The notes under the pieces are model-generated. The model ran no database searches. It saw only the letters and a program-made list of their open reading frames with translations, and was not told the origin of the DNA. DNA of 40,074 nucleotides from Deltaproteobacteria bacterium. GTDB lineage: Bacteria > Desulfobacterota > Syntrophorhabdia > Syntrophorhabdales > Syntrophorhabdaceae. The stretch covers positions 1 through 40,074 of the forward strand of contig JAKORG010000027.1 of assembly GCA_029777945.1 (NCBI GenBank), written 5' to 3'. Shown here in pieces: positions 8,757 to 18,102 of the stretch; within the stretch, counting starts at the first letter, position 1, and every line of letters starts with the position of its first letter. A program made the position numbers and the translations under genes.

Positions 8757-9227
8757 ATGATGACTGAGGCAGATAAGAAAATAGTAGATCGCGTGAAAGA
8801 ATGTTTGATGCCAATTCTTGGGGATTATGGGTTAGAGCTTGTAGATATTGAGTTTAGGTCCTCAGGAAAGAGATGGCTTTTAAGGATATTTATAGATAAA
8901 GAAGGTGGTGTATTGCTATCGGATTGTGAAAAAATAAGCAGGGAACTCAGCTCCATACTCGATGTGGAAGATTTTATAGATCACCCATATACATTGGAGG
9001 TTTCTTCACCTGGCATTACAAGGCCTTTAAAGACAATGGATGATTTTAAAAGGTCAATAGGAAGGGTTTGTAGGGTGATAACATCAGAACCAGTCTCAGG
9101 AAAAAGGGAAATAAAAGGGGTAATTTTGTCGGCAAAGGAAGAGGAAATTCAAGTTAAAGGAAAAATAGATATATTTACCATACCATTATGTGCTATAAAA
9201 AAGGCAAATTTAGATTTTGAAATTTAA
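8757..9227 (+). CDS. rimP: Ribosome maturation factor RimP
   Basis: RimP helps assemble the 30S subunit head and precedes nusA in most bacteria. The 156-residue product has the N-terminal alpha/beta domain with LELVDIEFRSSGKRWLLRIF and the family block LSDCEKISRELSSILD. The signature HPYTLEVSSPGITRPL follows near residue 80, and a C-terminal SH3-like barrel completes the protein. Two adjacent ATG codons (8757 and 8760) are possible starts; neither has a strong ribosome binding site, so the first is given. It follows the hairpin leader and lies nine bases before nusA. It is the first gene of the operon. Confidence 0.92.
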   Translation: MMTEADKKIVDRVKECLMPILGDYGLELVDIEFRSSGKRWLLRIFIDKEGGVLLSDCEKISRELSSILDVEDFIDHPYTLEVSSPGITRPLKTMDDFKRSIGRVCRVITSEPVSGKREIKGVILSAKEEEIQVKGKIDIFTIPLCAIKKANLDFEI

Positions 9228-9236
9228 GGGGTAGAT

Positions 9237-10484
9237 ATGGGGTCTCCAAAACTTAATTATACGATAGAGCAGGTGGTAAAGGAAAAGGGAATACCAAGGG
9301 CTACACTCATAAAGGCATTAGAAGAGGCAGTGCTTAATGCATCGAAGAAAAAATTCGGTGTTAATCTCGATTTAGAGGCAAGATACAATGAAGAGCTCGA
9401 CGAAATAGAGGTGTTTCAGTTTAAAACCGTTGTGGAAAAAGTCACAGACCCGGAAAAAGAAATCTCACTGGATGAGGCAAAACAACAGGACCCTGAGTGT
9501 ATGGTTGGTGATTATATCGGTTTAAAAATGGATACAAGCAAGTTAGGAAGAATTTCTGCCCAGACAGCAAAGCAGGTAATTTTACAAAAGTTAAGAACAG
9601 CAGAAAGCGATGTAATATACGAAGAATACAAGAATAGAAAAGGTGAGATTATAACAGGTACCATTCAAAGGATAGAAAAAAGCTATTATATTGTGAACCT
9701 CGGTAAAACAGAGGCGATTCTTTATTTTAAAGACACAATACCCAATGAGGCATTTAGACAAAGGGAAAGGATAAAGGCATACATAGTCGATGTGGAGAAA
9801 ACGAACAAAGGTTGTGTGATAAGGCTGTCAAGGACCGACCCTGGCTTCCTGATAAAACTATTCGAGCTGGAAGTGCCTGAGATACAGGAGGGTTTGGTAA
9901 AAATTGTGGCTGCAGCAAGAGAACCTGGAGAAAGGGCAAAAATTGCCGTATACAGTCAGGATTCTGATGTAGACCCAATAGGTGCTTGCGTTGGTGTTAA
10001 AGGTTCAAGGGTGCAGGCAGTGGTTCAGGAATTGAAAGGGGAAAAGATTGACATTATCCCGTATAGCATTGACCCCACAAAATTTGTATGTAATGCACTG
10101 GCACCTGCAAGGATCTCAAAGGTTTACATAAATGAGGTTGAACATTCCATGGAGATTATAGTAAATGATGACCAGCTTTCCCTTGCCATAGGAAAAAAGG
10201 GTCAGAATGTCAGGCTTGCCTCAAAGTTAACGGGTTGGAATATAGATATAATCAGCGAATCTGAGGTAGAAAAATCTTCAAAGAAGGTAATAGACGAACT
10301 CGTAAAAAGCCTTAAGATAAGTGAAATCCTTGCAAGGATACTAAACGATGAATATTTAAGGGATATATCAGACATAGCAAAGCTCACGCCGGAGGAATTG
10401 AATAGGATTACGAGCATATCCATTGAGGACTGTAACTATATTATAAATAATGCAAAGGCACTTGTAGAAAAAAAGGAAAAATAA
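9237..10484 (+). CDS. nusA: Transcription elongation/termination factor NusA
   Basis: NusA binds RNA polymerase and nascent RNA and modulates pausing, termination and antitermination. The domain order is normal: an N-terminal polymerase-binding domain (about 1-125) and an S1 domain (about 133-200). KH1 has GACVGVKGSRVQAVVQEL, and KH2 has LAIGKKGQNVRLASKL. A short C-terminal helical tail (about 350-415) holds a helix-hairpin-helix-like segment (ISDIAKLTPEELNRITSIS). At 415 residues it has at most one C-terminal repeat, shorter than the E. coli protein, which has two. The AAGGGG site before ATG supports the start. The ylxR and L7Ae-like genes that often follow nusA are absent; infB comes next after 67 bases. 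Confidence 0.95.
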   Translation: MGSPKLNYTIEQVVKEKGIPRATLIKALEEAVLNASKKKFGVNLDLEARYNEELDEIEVFQFKTVVEKVTDPEKEISLDEAKQQDPECMVGDYIGLKMDTSKLGRISAQTAKQVILQKLRTAESDVIYEEYKNRKGEIITGTIQRIEKSYYIVNLGKTEAILYFKDTIPNEAFRQRERIKAYIVDVEKTNKGCVIRLSRTDPGFLIKLFELEVPEIQEGLVKIVAAAREPGERAKIAVYSQDSDVDPIGACVGVKGSRVQAVVQELKGEKIDIIPYSIDPTKFVCNALAPARISKVYINEVEHSMEIIVNDDQLSLAIGKKGQNVRLASKLTGWNIDIISESEVEKSSKKVIDELVKSLKISEILARILNDEYLRDISDIAKLTPEELNRITSISIEDCNYIINNAKALVEKKEK

Positions 10485-10551
10485 TAGGATAATGTTCAAA
10501 AGAAAAGGCTTATAATTTAAAAATTAAAAAGTTTAACAAGGTAAAACAAAA

Positions 10552-13242
10552 ATGCAGAAACCTAAGATAACACCCATTAAAGATAAGCTTATAGAAGAAG
10601 AGCTCTTATCAAAGTTAAAGATCAAAGGAAAAAAGATAAAGGGAAAAGAACATGCTGAGGACCACAGGGAAGAAAAACATGAAGAAACCAATGCACACGG
10701 GGAACAGGTAATAGAAAAAAGGGTTTCTTCTGTAATTATAAGGCGCAGGATTCAGCATGCAGAAACCCCTCCTTTAGAAAAAGAAAAGATATTACCCCCT
10801 GAGGAAAAAAAAGAAATCAAAGAAATCCTCGAGGCAAGGCCTGAAATTAAACCCCAGGAAAGGGAAACGGTCATATTGGAGCCGGTCAAAGTAAAAAAAG
10901 AGGTGAAAGAGAAGGCCGTCGAGGTTTTTGAAAAGGAAGAAGAGAAACCATTACCCCATATTGAAAGACCTGTTATTAAGATAGTAGAAGAGGCTGAGGC
11001 CGTTGGGGTAATCGAAAAGATAGCACCGGAAAAACATTTAGAAGAAAAGGAAACAGAAAAAGAGAAAAAAGCTGAAGAACAAATTTTTGAGAAGCCTATA
11101 ACCGAAAAAGAGGTAGAGGAACAGCTAAAGGGTGATATCGAGGCATTGGAAAAGGAGAAAAGCGAGGAGATTACAAAGGCCTTAGAAGAGCATTACAGAC
11201 AGGATCTTGAAAGGGGTATAGAATTAGGTACAGAAGAAGAGTTCGAGGGAAAGAAGAAAAAGAAGGTAGAGAAACTACTGAAAAAGATAGAGGAACAGGA
11301 ATTAGAAGAGGTCAGGTTTAAGAAAAAAGGGTTGCTCAAGAGAAAAGTTGTAATAAAAGAAGATGAGCTTTACCCGTTTAAGAGGCAAAAGCCAAAGACA
11401 GCACAATTAAAGAAAGACAAAAAAGAAAAAAAAGAGGAAAAGAGAGAGGTTGAAGAGAAGGTTCAAGAAATAAAACCTATTAAAAAGATTATTAAATTAA
11501 GAGATGAGATACAGGTGGGGGAACTTGCAAAGAAGATGGGTGTAAAGGCTCAAGAATTGATTGCCAAACTCCTTTCCCTCGGTGTTTTATCAGGAATCAA
11601 TCAGAATATAGATTACGATACGGCCTTTTTAGTAGCAAGTGAATTTGGTTTTGATGTGGAAAAGATTACCTCTATTGAAGAAGACTTCCTTGCCATGGAA
11701 GAAGAACAGAAAGAAAGACCGGAAGATTTGAAACCAAGGCCACCTGTAGTAACAATTATGGGCCATGTAGACCACGGTAAGACTCTGTTGCTCGATACCA
11801 TTAGGCATACAAATGTGGCGGAGCGTGAAGCAGGAGGCATCACCCAGCATATTGGCGCCTATACGGTGAACGTGGACGGTAAGGATATTACGTTTATAGA
11901 TACCCCAGGTCATGAGGCATTTACAGCCATGAGGGCAAGGGGGGCAAAGGTAACGGATATAGTAGTTCTTGTAGTTGCAGCCGATGACGGTGTTATGCCC
12001 CAGACAATAGAGGCAATAAACCACGCTAAGGCTGCTAATGTTCCCATAATCGTGGCAATCAACAAAATTGATAAAGAAAATGCAAACCCAGACAGGGTAA
12101 TAAAAGATTTGTCCAATTATGACCTCATTCCTGAAGAATGGGGTGGTTCTACATTATTTGCAAAGATATCGGCAAAGAAGAAGATAGGGATTAAGGAACT
12201 ACTCGAGCTTATAATCTTGCAGGCTGAGATGCTTGAGCTGAAGGCAAATCCCGATAAACTCGCAAGGGGGATTATCATAGAGTCGAAACTCGACAAAGGG
12301 CACGGACCTGTGGGAACTGTCATTATTCAGGAAGGCACACTAAAGATTCAGGATCCTTTTATAGCAGGGCATATGTTTGGTAGGGTAAGGGCAATGTTCG
12401 ATGATACCGGGAAGAGAATTACCACAGCCCCACCTTCAACCCCTGTTTTGGTTGTAGGTTTCCAGGAAGTGCCTCAAGCAGGGGATATGTTTATAGTAAC
12501 AACAGAAGAGAGATATGCAAAGGAGCTTTCCAGATACAGACAGGAAAGATTAAAAGAGAAAGAGGCTTTAAGAACCACAAGAACCTCCCTTGAAGAGTTA
12601 TATACAAAGATGGATGAATCAGAAAAGGTTTTCTTGAATGTAATCTTAAAAGGTGATGTTAGGGGCACAATAGATGCAATAGTAGAGGCACTGAAGAAGC
12701 TATCAAACGAAAAGGTGGAGATTCAGATTATCCACAGTGGAGTGGGGGCAATTACCGAGACCGATGTAAACCTTGCCATGGCATCAGGGGCTATAATTAT
12801 AGGTTTTAATGTCAAGCCTATAAGTAAGGCTCAATCCCTTGCCGAACAGGAGAAGATTGAGATCAGAACTTACTCCATTATTTATGAAATGATAGACGAT
12901 ATAAAGAAGGCAATGGAGGGGATGCTTGCACCGAAGATAGTGGATGTGGATATAGGTAAGGCAGAGGTGAGAAAGGTCTTTAGTATTTCTAAAACCGGCA
13001 ATATTGCAGGTTGTTATGTTACAGAAGGTAAGGTGACAAGAAATGCCTTTGCAAGGGTAATAAGAGAAGGAAACAGCATATTTACTGGAAAGATAAGTTC
13101 CTTAAAGAGGTTTAAAGATGATGTAAAAGAGGTTCAATCCGGTTACGAATGCGGTATAGTCATTGAAAATTTTAATGATATAAAGGAAGGCGATTTACTT
13201 GAGTTCTTTGTTCAGGAAAAAGAAAGACAGACCCTTGATTGA
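10552..13242 (+). CDS. infB: Translation initiation factor IF-2
   Basis: GTPase that brings initiator tRNA to the 30S subunit and promotes subunit joining. Residues 1 to about 310 are a highly charged Lys/Glu-rich region of low complexity. One IF2_N-type domain follows (about 322-372, [18 protein letters not shown]). The GTPase domain has GHVDHGKT (404-411), DTPGHEAF (450-457), NKID (504-507) and SAKKKIG. Domains II, III and the C-terminal fMet-tRNA binding region complete the 896 residues. The usual second IF2_N copy at the very N terminus is missing. An in-frame TAA six codons before the ATG rules out an upstream extension. A weak AAGG site precedes the start. Confidence 0.96.
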   Translation: MQKPKITPIKDKLIEEELLSKLKIKGKKIKGKEHAEDHREEKHEETNAHGEQVIEKRVSSVIIRRRIQHAETPPLEKEKILPPEEKKEIKEILEARPEIKPQERETVILEPVKVKKEVKEKAVEVFEKEEEKPLPHIERPVIKIVEEAEAVGVIEKIAPEKHLEEKETEKEKKAEEQIFEKPITEKEVEEQLKGDIEALEKEKSEEITKALEEHYRQDLERGIELGTEEEFEGKKKKKVEKLLKKIEEQELEEVRFKKKGLLKRKVVIKEDELYPFKRQKPKTAQLKKDKKEKKEEKREVEEKVQEIKPIKKIIKLRDEIQVGELAKKMGVKAQELIAKLLSLGVLSGINQNIDYDTAFLVASEFGFDVEKITSIEEDFLAMEEEQKERPEDLKPRPPVVTIMGHVDHGKTLLLDTIRHTNVAEREAGGITQHIGAYTVNVDGKDITFIDTPGHEAFTAMRARGAKVTDIVVLVVAADDGVMPQTIEAINHAKAANVPIIVAINKIDKENANPDRVIKDLSNYDLIPEEWGGSTLFAKISAKKKIGIKELLELIILQAEMLELKANPDKLARGIIIESKLDKGHGPVGTVIIQEGTLKIQDPFIAGHMFGRVRAMFDDTGKRITTAPPSTPVLVVGFQEVPQAGDMFIVTTEERYAKELSRYRQERLKEKEALRTTRTSLEELYTKMDESEKVFLNVILKGDVRGTIDAIVEALKKLSNEKVEIQIIHSGVGAITETDVNLAMASGAIIIGFNVKPISKAQSLAEQEKIEIRTYSIIYEMIDDIKKAMEGMLAPKIVDVDIGKAEVRKVFSISKTGNIAGCYVTEGKVTRNAFARVIREGNSIFTGKISSLKRFKDDVKEVQSGYECGIVIENFNDIKEGDLLEFFVQEKERQTLD

Positions 13243-13247
13243 TTGAT

Positions 13248-13547
13248 ATGATTGTGGGTATTTCAGTTGTTGAGATTTTTTTACCTGATAGTCATTCGTT
13301 AAAGGATAAAAGGCAGGCCGTGAAAAAGATTATAGATAAAACAAGGATGAAATTTAATATTTCTATGGCAGAATTTAGTGAAAACAACCTATGGCAGAGG
13401 GCAAAGATAGGCTTTTCCGTTGTAGGTGTAAAAAAAGACCATATTGATATGGCTATGGAGAATGTATGTAATTACATTGAATCCCTTTATATAGGAAAAG
13501 TGATAAGCACTAACTCTGAGATTATTATGCTTGGAAATGATATATGA
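13248..13547 (+). CDS. DUF503 family protein (YlxP-like)
   Basis: Small protein of the DUF503/YlxP family, usually encoded between infB and rbfA and implicated in ribosome assembly or function. The family signatures are MIVGISVVEIFLPDSHSLKD at the start, KDKRQAVKKIIDK, and FSENNLWQRAKIGFSVVG in the middle. The start is set at ATG 13248 (99 residues) because family members begin exactly there. An upstream TTG at 13239 overlapping the infB stop is possible but would add three residues. The gene ends in a four-base ATGA overlap with rbfA. The biochemical role is not established. Confidence 0.85.
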   Translation: MIVGISVVEIFLPDSHSLKDKRQAVKKIIDKTRMKFNISMAEFSENNLWQRAKIGFSVVGVKKDHIDMAMENVCNYIESLYIGKVISTNSEIIMLGNDI

Positions 13548-13894
13548 GATACAGAAAATTAAGGGTTCAGGACCAGTTGAGAGAGGAGATGTCCCAGATA
13601 CTCTTTAAGGACATAAGAGACCCGGGTATAGGATTCGTGACTATCATGGAGGTAAAACTTACAGAAGACTTAAAGATTGCAAAGGTTTATTGTTCTATTT
13701 ACGGTGACGAGGCAGAAAAGGCAAAGTCAATGGCTGCTCTTAACAGGTCAAAGGGATATATAAAGTTTTTATTAGGACAAAGGATAAGGCTAAAGTATAT
13801 ACCTGAAATAAATTTTGTCCTTGACGATACCTTTGAGAAGGCGGCAAGGATTGAAGAGATACTGAAAAAGGAAAGAGATGCTAAAAAGGATTAA
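13544..13894 (+). CDS. rbfA: 30S ribosome-binding factor A
   Basis: RbfA is a small KH-fold protein that binds pre-30S particles and aids late 16S rRNA maturation, including in the cold. The 116-residue product matches the family: RVQDQLREEMSQIL, then the block DPGIGFVTIMEVKLTEDLKI. Further on are NRSKGYIKFLLGQRIRLKY and IPEINFVLDDTFEKAARIEE at the C terminus. It starts in an ATGA overlap with the DUF503 gene. It overlaps the next gene by 17 bases, so the three genes are translationally linked. Confidence 0.94.
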   Translation: MRYRKLRVQDQLREEMSQILFKDIRDPGIGFVTIMEVKLTEDLKIAKVYCSIYGDEAEKAKSMAALNRSKGYIKFLLGQRIRLKYIPEINFVLDDTFEKAARIEEILKKERDAKKD

Positions 13895-14831
13895 AGAGAG
13901 AATAGAAGAGGGGAATAGATTCCTCATTACAACCCATATAGATTTAGATGGAGACGCGGTGGGCTCTGTTTTTTGTTTTTACTGGTTGTTGAAAAATTGT
14001 AAAAAGGACGCATTCGTTTATTTAAGGGACCAGGTGCCTTATAAGTACAGATTTTTACCTGGACCTGATGATAAAAGACTTTTCTTTAAAGAATTACCTT
14101 TAGAAAAATACGATACTGTTTTTGTCCTTGATTGTGGTGACCTCCATAGAATAGGTGGTAATTATGAGGCCCTAAGAGACAATGGATTTATAGTGAATAT
14201 AGACCACCACAATACAAATAGCGGATTCGGGAACATTAATCTCGTTGTGCCCGATTCTTCATCAACGGCTGAGATTGTTTATGATTTAATATGTTTTTTA
14301 AATGTAGAGATAACCCAGGAAATGGCCATAAATATCTATACTGGAGTGTTAACGGATACAGGCTCGTTCAGATATGAAAATACAAACCCTAAGGCCTTCA
14401 GTATCTGTGCTAAAATGACAGAAATTGGTGTTAAGCCTGCCTATGTGGCACAAAAGGTTTATGAAAGCCATCCTAAAGAGAGGTTTTTTATTCTTGGAAA
14501 GGTTTTAAATACCTTAGAAGCCTATAAAAACGGAAAAATTGTTATAGCCCATGTTACAAGAGATATGGCTGAAGATAATTACTCATTAGAAGAGTTTACC
14601 GATGGATTTGTGGAATTTATAAAAGAGATGGATGGTATAGAAATTGCTATGCTTATTAGACAGATAGAAGATAATAAATACAAAATTAGCATGAGGTCCA
14701 AAGGAAATGGTGATGTATCGGAGATATGCAGTATTTTCGGTGGAGGAGGACATAAAAAGGCTGCAGGCTGTTATATAAACGGTGATTTAAACGAGGTGAA
14801 GAAAAAATTATTAGAGGTCATTAAGGATTGA
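13878..14831 (+). CDS. DHH/DHHA1 phosphoesterase, NrnA-like (oligoribonuclease / pAp phosphatase)
   Basis: Likely nanoRNase that degrades 2-5 nt RNA from the 5' end and/or dephosphorylates 3'-phosphoadenosine 5'-phosphate. The metal-binding motif is TTHIDLDGDAVGS (18-30, with His20, Asp22, Asp24). The FVLDCGDLHR segment (about 82-91) follows, and the DHH triad is 109-111 in NIDHHNTNSGFG. The C-terminal DHHA1 domain ends with GGGGHKKAAGC, the substrate-binding glycine loop. Length 317 residues is typical. The start is chosen from the AAGGAAAG site inside rbfA. This position (after rbfA, before truB) is conserved in many bacteria. A second DHH protein, fused to CBS and nucleotidyltransferase domains, lies further down the same operon. 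Confidence 0.9.
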   Translation: MLKRIKERIEEGNRFLITTHIDLDGDAVGSVFCFYWLLKNCKKDAFVYLRDQVPYKYRFLPGPDDKRLFFKELPLEKYDTVFVLDCGDLHRIGGNYEALRDNGFIVNIDHHNTNSGFGNINLVVPDSSSTAEIVYDLICFLNVEITQEMAINIYTGVLTDTGSFRYENTNPKAFSICAKMTEIGVKPAYVAQKVYESHPKERFFILGKVLNTLEAYKNGKIVIAHVTRDMAEDNYSLEEFTDGFVEFIKEMDGIEIAMLIRQIEDNKYKISMRSKGNGDVSEICSIFGGGGHKKAAGCYINGDLNEVKKKLLEVIKD

Positions 14832-15715
14832 TGAACGGTTTTCTCATAATAAACAAGCATGCGGGGATTTCTTCTTTTGATGTAATAAGGAAGTTAAAAA
14901 AGATAAACAAATTTAAAAAGATAGGATATATCGGGACCTTGGATAGAAATGCCACAGGTGTATTACCTGTTGCTATAAACGAGGGGGTAAAATTGATACC
15001 TCTCCTTGAAGATTATGAAAAATCATATAAAGCAAAATTTCTGTTAGGGATTAAGACAGATACCTTTGATATAGAGGGAAAGGTGCTGGAAGAAAAAAGG
15101 GTGGATGAATTTAAGAAAGAGGAGTTGGAGCGTATTTTAAAGAATTTTGAGGGAGAGATAACCCAGAAGGTGCCAGTCTTTTCTTCAAAGAAGATTAACA
15201 GAAAACCTCTTTATAAACTGGCAAGAAAGGGTATAGAAATAGAGGCTCCAGAAAAGAAGGTGTATATATACAGTATAAAACTCGTTGAGTATGTTCATCC
15301 TTATGTGGATGTTGAAGTTACCTGTTCTAAAGGGACATACATTCGTTCCCTTGCCAATGATTTTGGTGAAATACTCGGGTGCGGTGCCACTTTATATGCC
15401 CTTGTGAGAACCAAGCACGGAGATTTTACTTACGATATGAGTGTGGGTCTTGATGAAATAAAAGAAAAGGTTGATGTGGAAAGGCACATTATACCCCTGG
15501 AAGATATACTTCCCAATATGAATAAGGTTATAATAGATATACAATTTGAAAGATTTTTAAGGCAAGGTATGCCGGTTCCCATTATGAGCGATATGAATGC
15601 ACCAAAACAGGATGAGACAGTAAAGCTTTTTAATAGAAACGGTAGGCTTATAGCAATAGGGATAATAGATATAAAGACAAATACCATAAAAGTAAAGAGA
15701 CTTATAAATAATTAA
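14831..15715 (+). CDS. truB: tRNA pseudouridine(55) synthase TruB
   Basis: Converts U55 of the tRNA T-loop to pseudouridine. The catalytic aspartate is Asp38 in IGTLDRNATGVLPVA. The TruB signature GTLD..ATG is kept, but the usual Pro after Asp is Arg, and the residue before the motif is Tyr-Ile rather than His-Thr. The second motif YKAKFLLGIKTDTFDIEG and the KGTYIRSLANDFGE block are intact. Length 294 residues is normal. The start is ATG 14831, overlapping the upstream TGA by one base; a TTG one codon earlier is less likely. The C terminus continues as a PUA-like region. Confidence 0.94.
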   Translation: MNGFLIINKHAGISSFDVIRKLKKINKFKKIGYIGTLDRNATGVLPVAINEGVKLIPLLEDYEKSYKAKFLLGIKTDTFDIEGKVLEEKRVDEFKKEELERILKNFEGEITQKVPVFSSKKINRKPLYKLARKGIEIEAPEKKVYIYSIKLVEYVHPYVDVEVTCSKGTYIRSLANDFGEILGCGATLYALVRTKHGDFTYDMSVGLDEIKEKVDVERHIIPLEDILPNMNKVIIDIQFERFLRQGMPVPIMSDMNAPKQDETVKLFNRNGRLIAIGIIDIKTNTIKVKRLINN

Positions 15716-15724
15716 GGAGGTAAT

Positions 15725-15994
15725 ATGGCACTTACTTCGGCCCAAAAGAAAAAGATAATAGAGGAATTCAAGACACACGAGAAAGATACGGGCTCACCGG
15801 AGGTTCAGATTGCAATCCTTACAGAACGTATAAGGCTACTCTCTGAACACTTTAAAAAATTTTCGAAAGACCATAATTCAAGAAGGGGGTTACTTGTCCT
15901 CGTAGGAACAAGGAGAAGACTTCTGGAATATTTGAAGCAGAAAAATGTAGACAGATATAAGAAGTTGATAGAGAAGCTCGGGTTGAGAAAATAA
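15725..15994 (+). CDS. rpsO: 30S ribosomal protein S15
   Basis: Primary 16S rRNA-binding protein of the platform, 89 residues, as usual. Signatures include [16 protein letters not shown] (21-36), HSRRGLL in the form [13 protein letters not shown], and the C-terminal [13 protein letters not shown] strong AAGGAGG site lies six bases before the ATG. It sits between truB and pnp, the conserved order, with pnp 20 bases downstream. I saw no convincing pseudoknot leader for autoregulation in the short truB-rpsO gap. Confidence 0.97.
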   Translation: MALTSAQKKKIIEEFKTHEKDTGSPEVQIAILTERIRLLSEHFKKFSKDHNSRRGLLVLVGTRRRLLEYLKQKNVDRYKKLIEKLGLRK

Positions 15995-16014
15995 AGGTTT
16001 AACTGGAGAAAAAT

Positions 16015-18102
16015 ATGGAGGAAAGCATTAAGATTGATTATGCCGGTAGAGAACTGACCATCAGCACAGGTTCTATCGCAAGACAGGCAAACGGCAGTGT
16101 CCTTGTTCAATATGCAGATACCGTTGTTCTGGTCACTGCTGTAATGGATAAAAAAGAATCGGATAGAGATTTTTTACCCTTAGTTGTAAATTACCAGGAG
16201 ATGTCCTATGCAGCGGGAAAATTTCCCGGTGGTTTTTTTAAAAGAGAAGGCAAGCCATCTGATAGAGAGATATTAATGTCCCGTCTTATTGACAGGCCCT
16301 TAAGGCCCCTTTTTCCAAAGGGTTTTAACAATGAGGTTCAAATCATTGCAACAATATTATCGGCGGATCAGGAAAATGATCCAGCAATACTGGGGATTCT
16401 CGGTGCATCATGTGCCTTGATGATTTCAGAGATACCCTTTGAAGGTCCCCTTGCAGGGATAAAATTGGGAAGAAAAAATGGAAGATTCATAATAAATCCT
16501 TCTACCGATGACCTTGAGGAAAGTGATATAGACATAGTAATGACAGGGACAAAGGATGCCATAATAATGGTGGAGGGCTCTGCGAAATTTGTAAAAGGGG
16601 ACGATTTAATAGAGGCAATCCATTTCGGGCATCAACACATCATCCCTTTGATAGAATGTCAGAATATTTTAAGGGAAAGGATAGGAAAGGAAAAGTGGGT
16701 ATTTGAGCCAAAGGATGACAACGGCGAATTAAAACAAGGGATAGAAGAAAAGGTAAAAGAACAGATTAAAGAAGCACTCATTTTGCCAAAAAAGGGTATG
16801 CGTGCCGAAAGATTAGGCAATATATTAAAAACCCTTGTAGAAGACTATCAGGATGTAGAAGAAACAACGATAAAAAAATACTTTGAAGATATTACTAGAG
16901 ATATAATGAGGCATGAACTTATAACAAAGGGCGTAAGGATAGATGGTAGAAGGCCTGATGAAATAAGAAATGTTTCATGTCAGGTGGGAATCCTGCCGAG
17001 AACCCATGGCTCTGCCTTGTTTACAAGGGGCGAAACCCAGGCCCTTGCCGTAACCACTATCGGAACATCAGAAGATGAACAAAAAGTAGAATCTTTATAC
17101 GAAGGAGAAACCTTTAAGAGTTTTATGCTCCATTACAATTTTCCTCCCTTCTCTGTTGGAGAGATAGCCATGTTGAGGGGGCCATCAAGGAGGGAGATAG
17201 GCCATGGAAATCTGGCAGAAAGGGCACTTTCTCCTGTTTTGCCCAAAAAAGAGGAATTTCCCTATACGATCAGGATTGTATCAGAAATACTTGAATCAAA
17301 CGGTTCTTCTTCAATGGCTACTGTATGCAGTGGATGTCTTTCATTGATGGATGCCGGTGTTCCTATAAAAGACATGGTTGCAGGGATAGCAATGGGTCTT
17401 GTGAAAGAGGAAAACCAGGAGATAATCCTTTCAGATATAATAGGTGATGAAGACCATATGGGAGATATGGATTTTAAGATTGCAGGGACAAGGACAGGCA
17501 TTACTGCCATACAGATGGATATAAAGATTAAAGGCATTACAAAAGAGATAATGTCCAGGGCCATTTCACAGGCACAAATAGGAATAGATAAGATACTGGA
17601 TATTATGAGCAATACCTTAAGTAAACCGAGAGAATCCCTTTCACCTTATGCACCGAGGATATACACCATAAACATAAAACCAGAAAAGATAAGGGATGTA
17701 ATAGGCCCAGGCGGCAAGGTTATAAAAAGTATTATCGACCAGACAGGTGTAAAGATTGATATCGAAGATACAGGCCTTGTAAGAATTGCCTCAAACGACA
17801 AGGCCTCTGCAGATGAGGCCATAAGGATTATAAAACAGATAACAAAAGAGGTGGAGATCGGTGATATTTTTCTGGGAAAGGTAAAGAAGGTCCTTGATTC
17901 AGGGGTAATAGTAGATATTATGCCCAATATGGATGGCTTTGTGCATATAAGTCAGCTTTCTGATGGATACGTAAAAAGGCCATCGGATATTGTAAAGGAA
18001 AAAGATGAAATGCTCGTTAAGGTAATAGATATTGAACCCAGCGGAAGGATCAGACTTTCAAGAAAGGCAGTATTGGGTGAACAACAGGAAAAAAAGAAAT
18101 AG
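16015..18102 (+). CDS. pnp: Polyribonucleotide nucleotidyltransferase (PNPase)
   Basis: Phosphorolytic 3'-5' exoribonuclease and template-free RNA polymerase acting in mRNA decay. Domain order is normal: first RNase PH domain (about 1-230), helical linker, second RNase PH domain (about 300-545). The KH domain follows with IGPGGKVIKSIIDQTG from residue 563, then an S1 domain from residue 616 (GDIFLGKVKKVLDSGVIVDI). The catalytic region FTRGETQALAVTT and the phosphate-binding block around SNGSSSMATVCSGCLSLMDA match. Length 695 residues is typical. A TGGAG site precedes the start. It stops with TAG, immediately followed by the ATG of the M16 peptidase gene. Confidence 0.97.
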   Translation: MEESIKIDYAGRELTISTGSIARQANGSVLVQYADTVVLVTAVMDKKESDRDFLPLVVNYQEMSYAAGKFPGGFFKREGKPSDREILMSRLIDRPLRPLFPKGFNNEVQIIATILSADQENDPAILGILGASCALMISEIPFEGPLAGIKLGRKNGRFIINPSTDDLEESDIDIVMTGTKDAIIMVEGSAKFVKGDDLIEAIHFGHQHIIPLIECQNILRERIGKEKWVFEPKDDNGELKQGIEEKVKEQIKEALILPKKGMRAERLGNILKTLVEDYQDVEETTIKKYFEDITRDIMRHELITKGVRIDGRRPDEIRNVSCQVGILPRTHGSALFTRGETQALAVTTIGTSEDEQKVESLYEGETFKSFMLHYNFPPFSVGEIAMLRGPSRREIGHGNLAERALSPVLPKKEEFPYTIRIVSEILESNGSSSMATVCSGCLSLMDAGVPIKDMVAGIAMGLVKEENQEIILSDIIGDEDHMGDMDFKIAGTRTGITAIQMDIKIKGITKEIMSRAISQAQIGIDKILDIMSNTLSKPRESLSPYAPRIYTINIKPEKIRDVIGPGGKVIKSIIDQTGVKIDIEDTGLVRIASNDKASADEAIRIIKQITKEVEIGDIFLGKVKKVLDSGVIVDIMPNMDGFVHISQLSDGYVKRPSDIVKEKDEMLVKVIDIEPSGRIRLSRKAVLGEQQEKKK

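Noticed and set aside
10511-10516. TATAAT between nusA and infB as an internal promoter
   Set aside because: No acceptable -35 sequence at 16-18 bases upstream; the region is simply AT-rich.
11613-12323. Antisense reading frames opposite the infB GTPase domain
   Set aside because: They lie within a strongly conserved coding region, have no ribosome binding sites and encode no recognisable protein; they are shadows.
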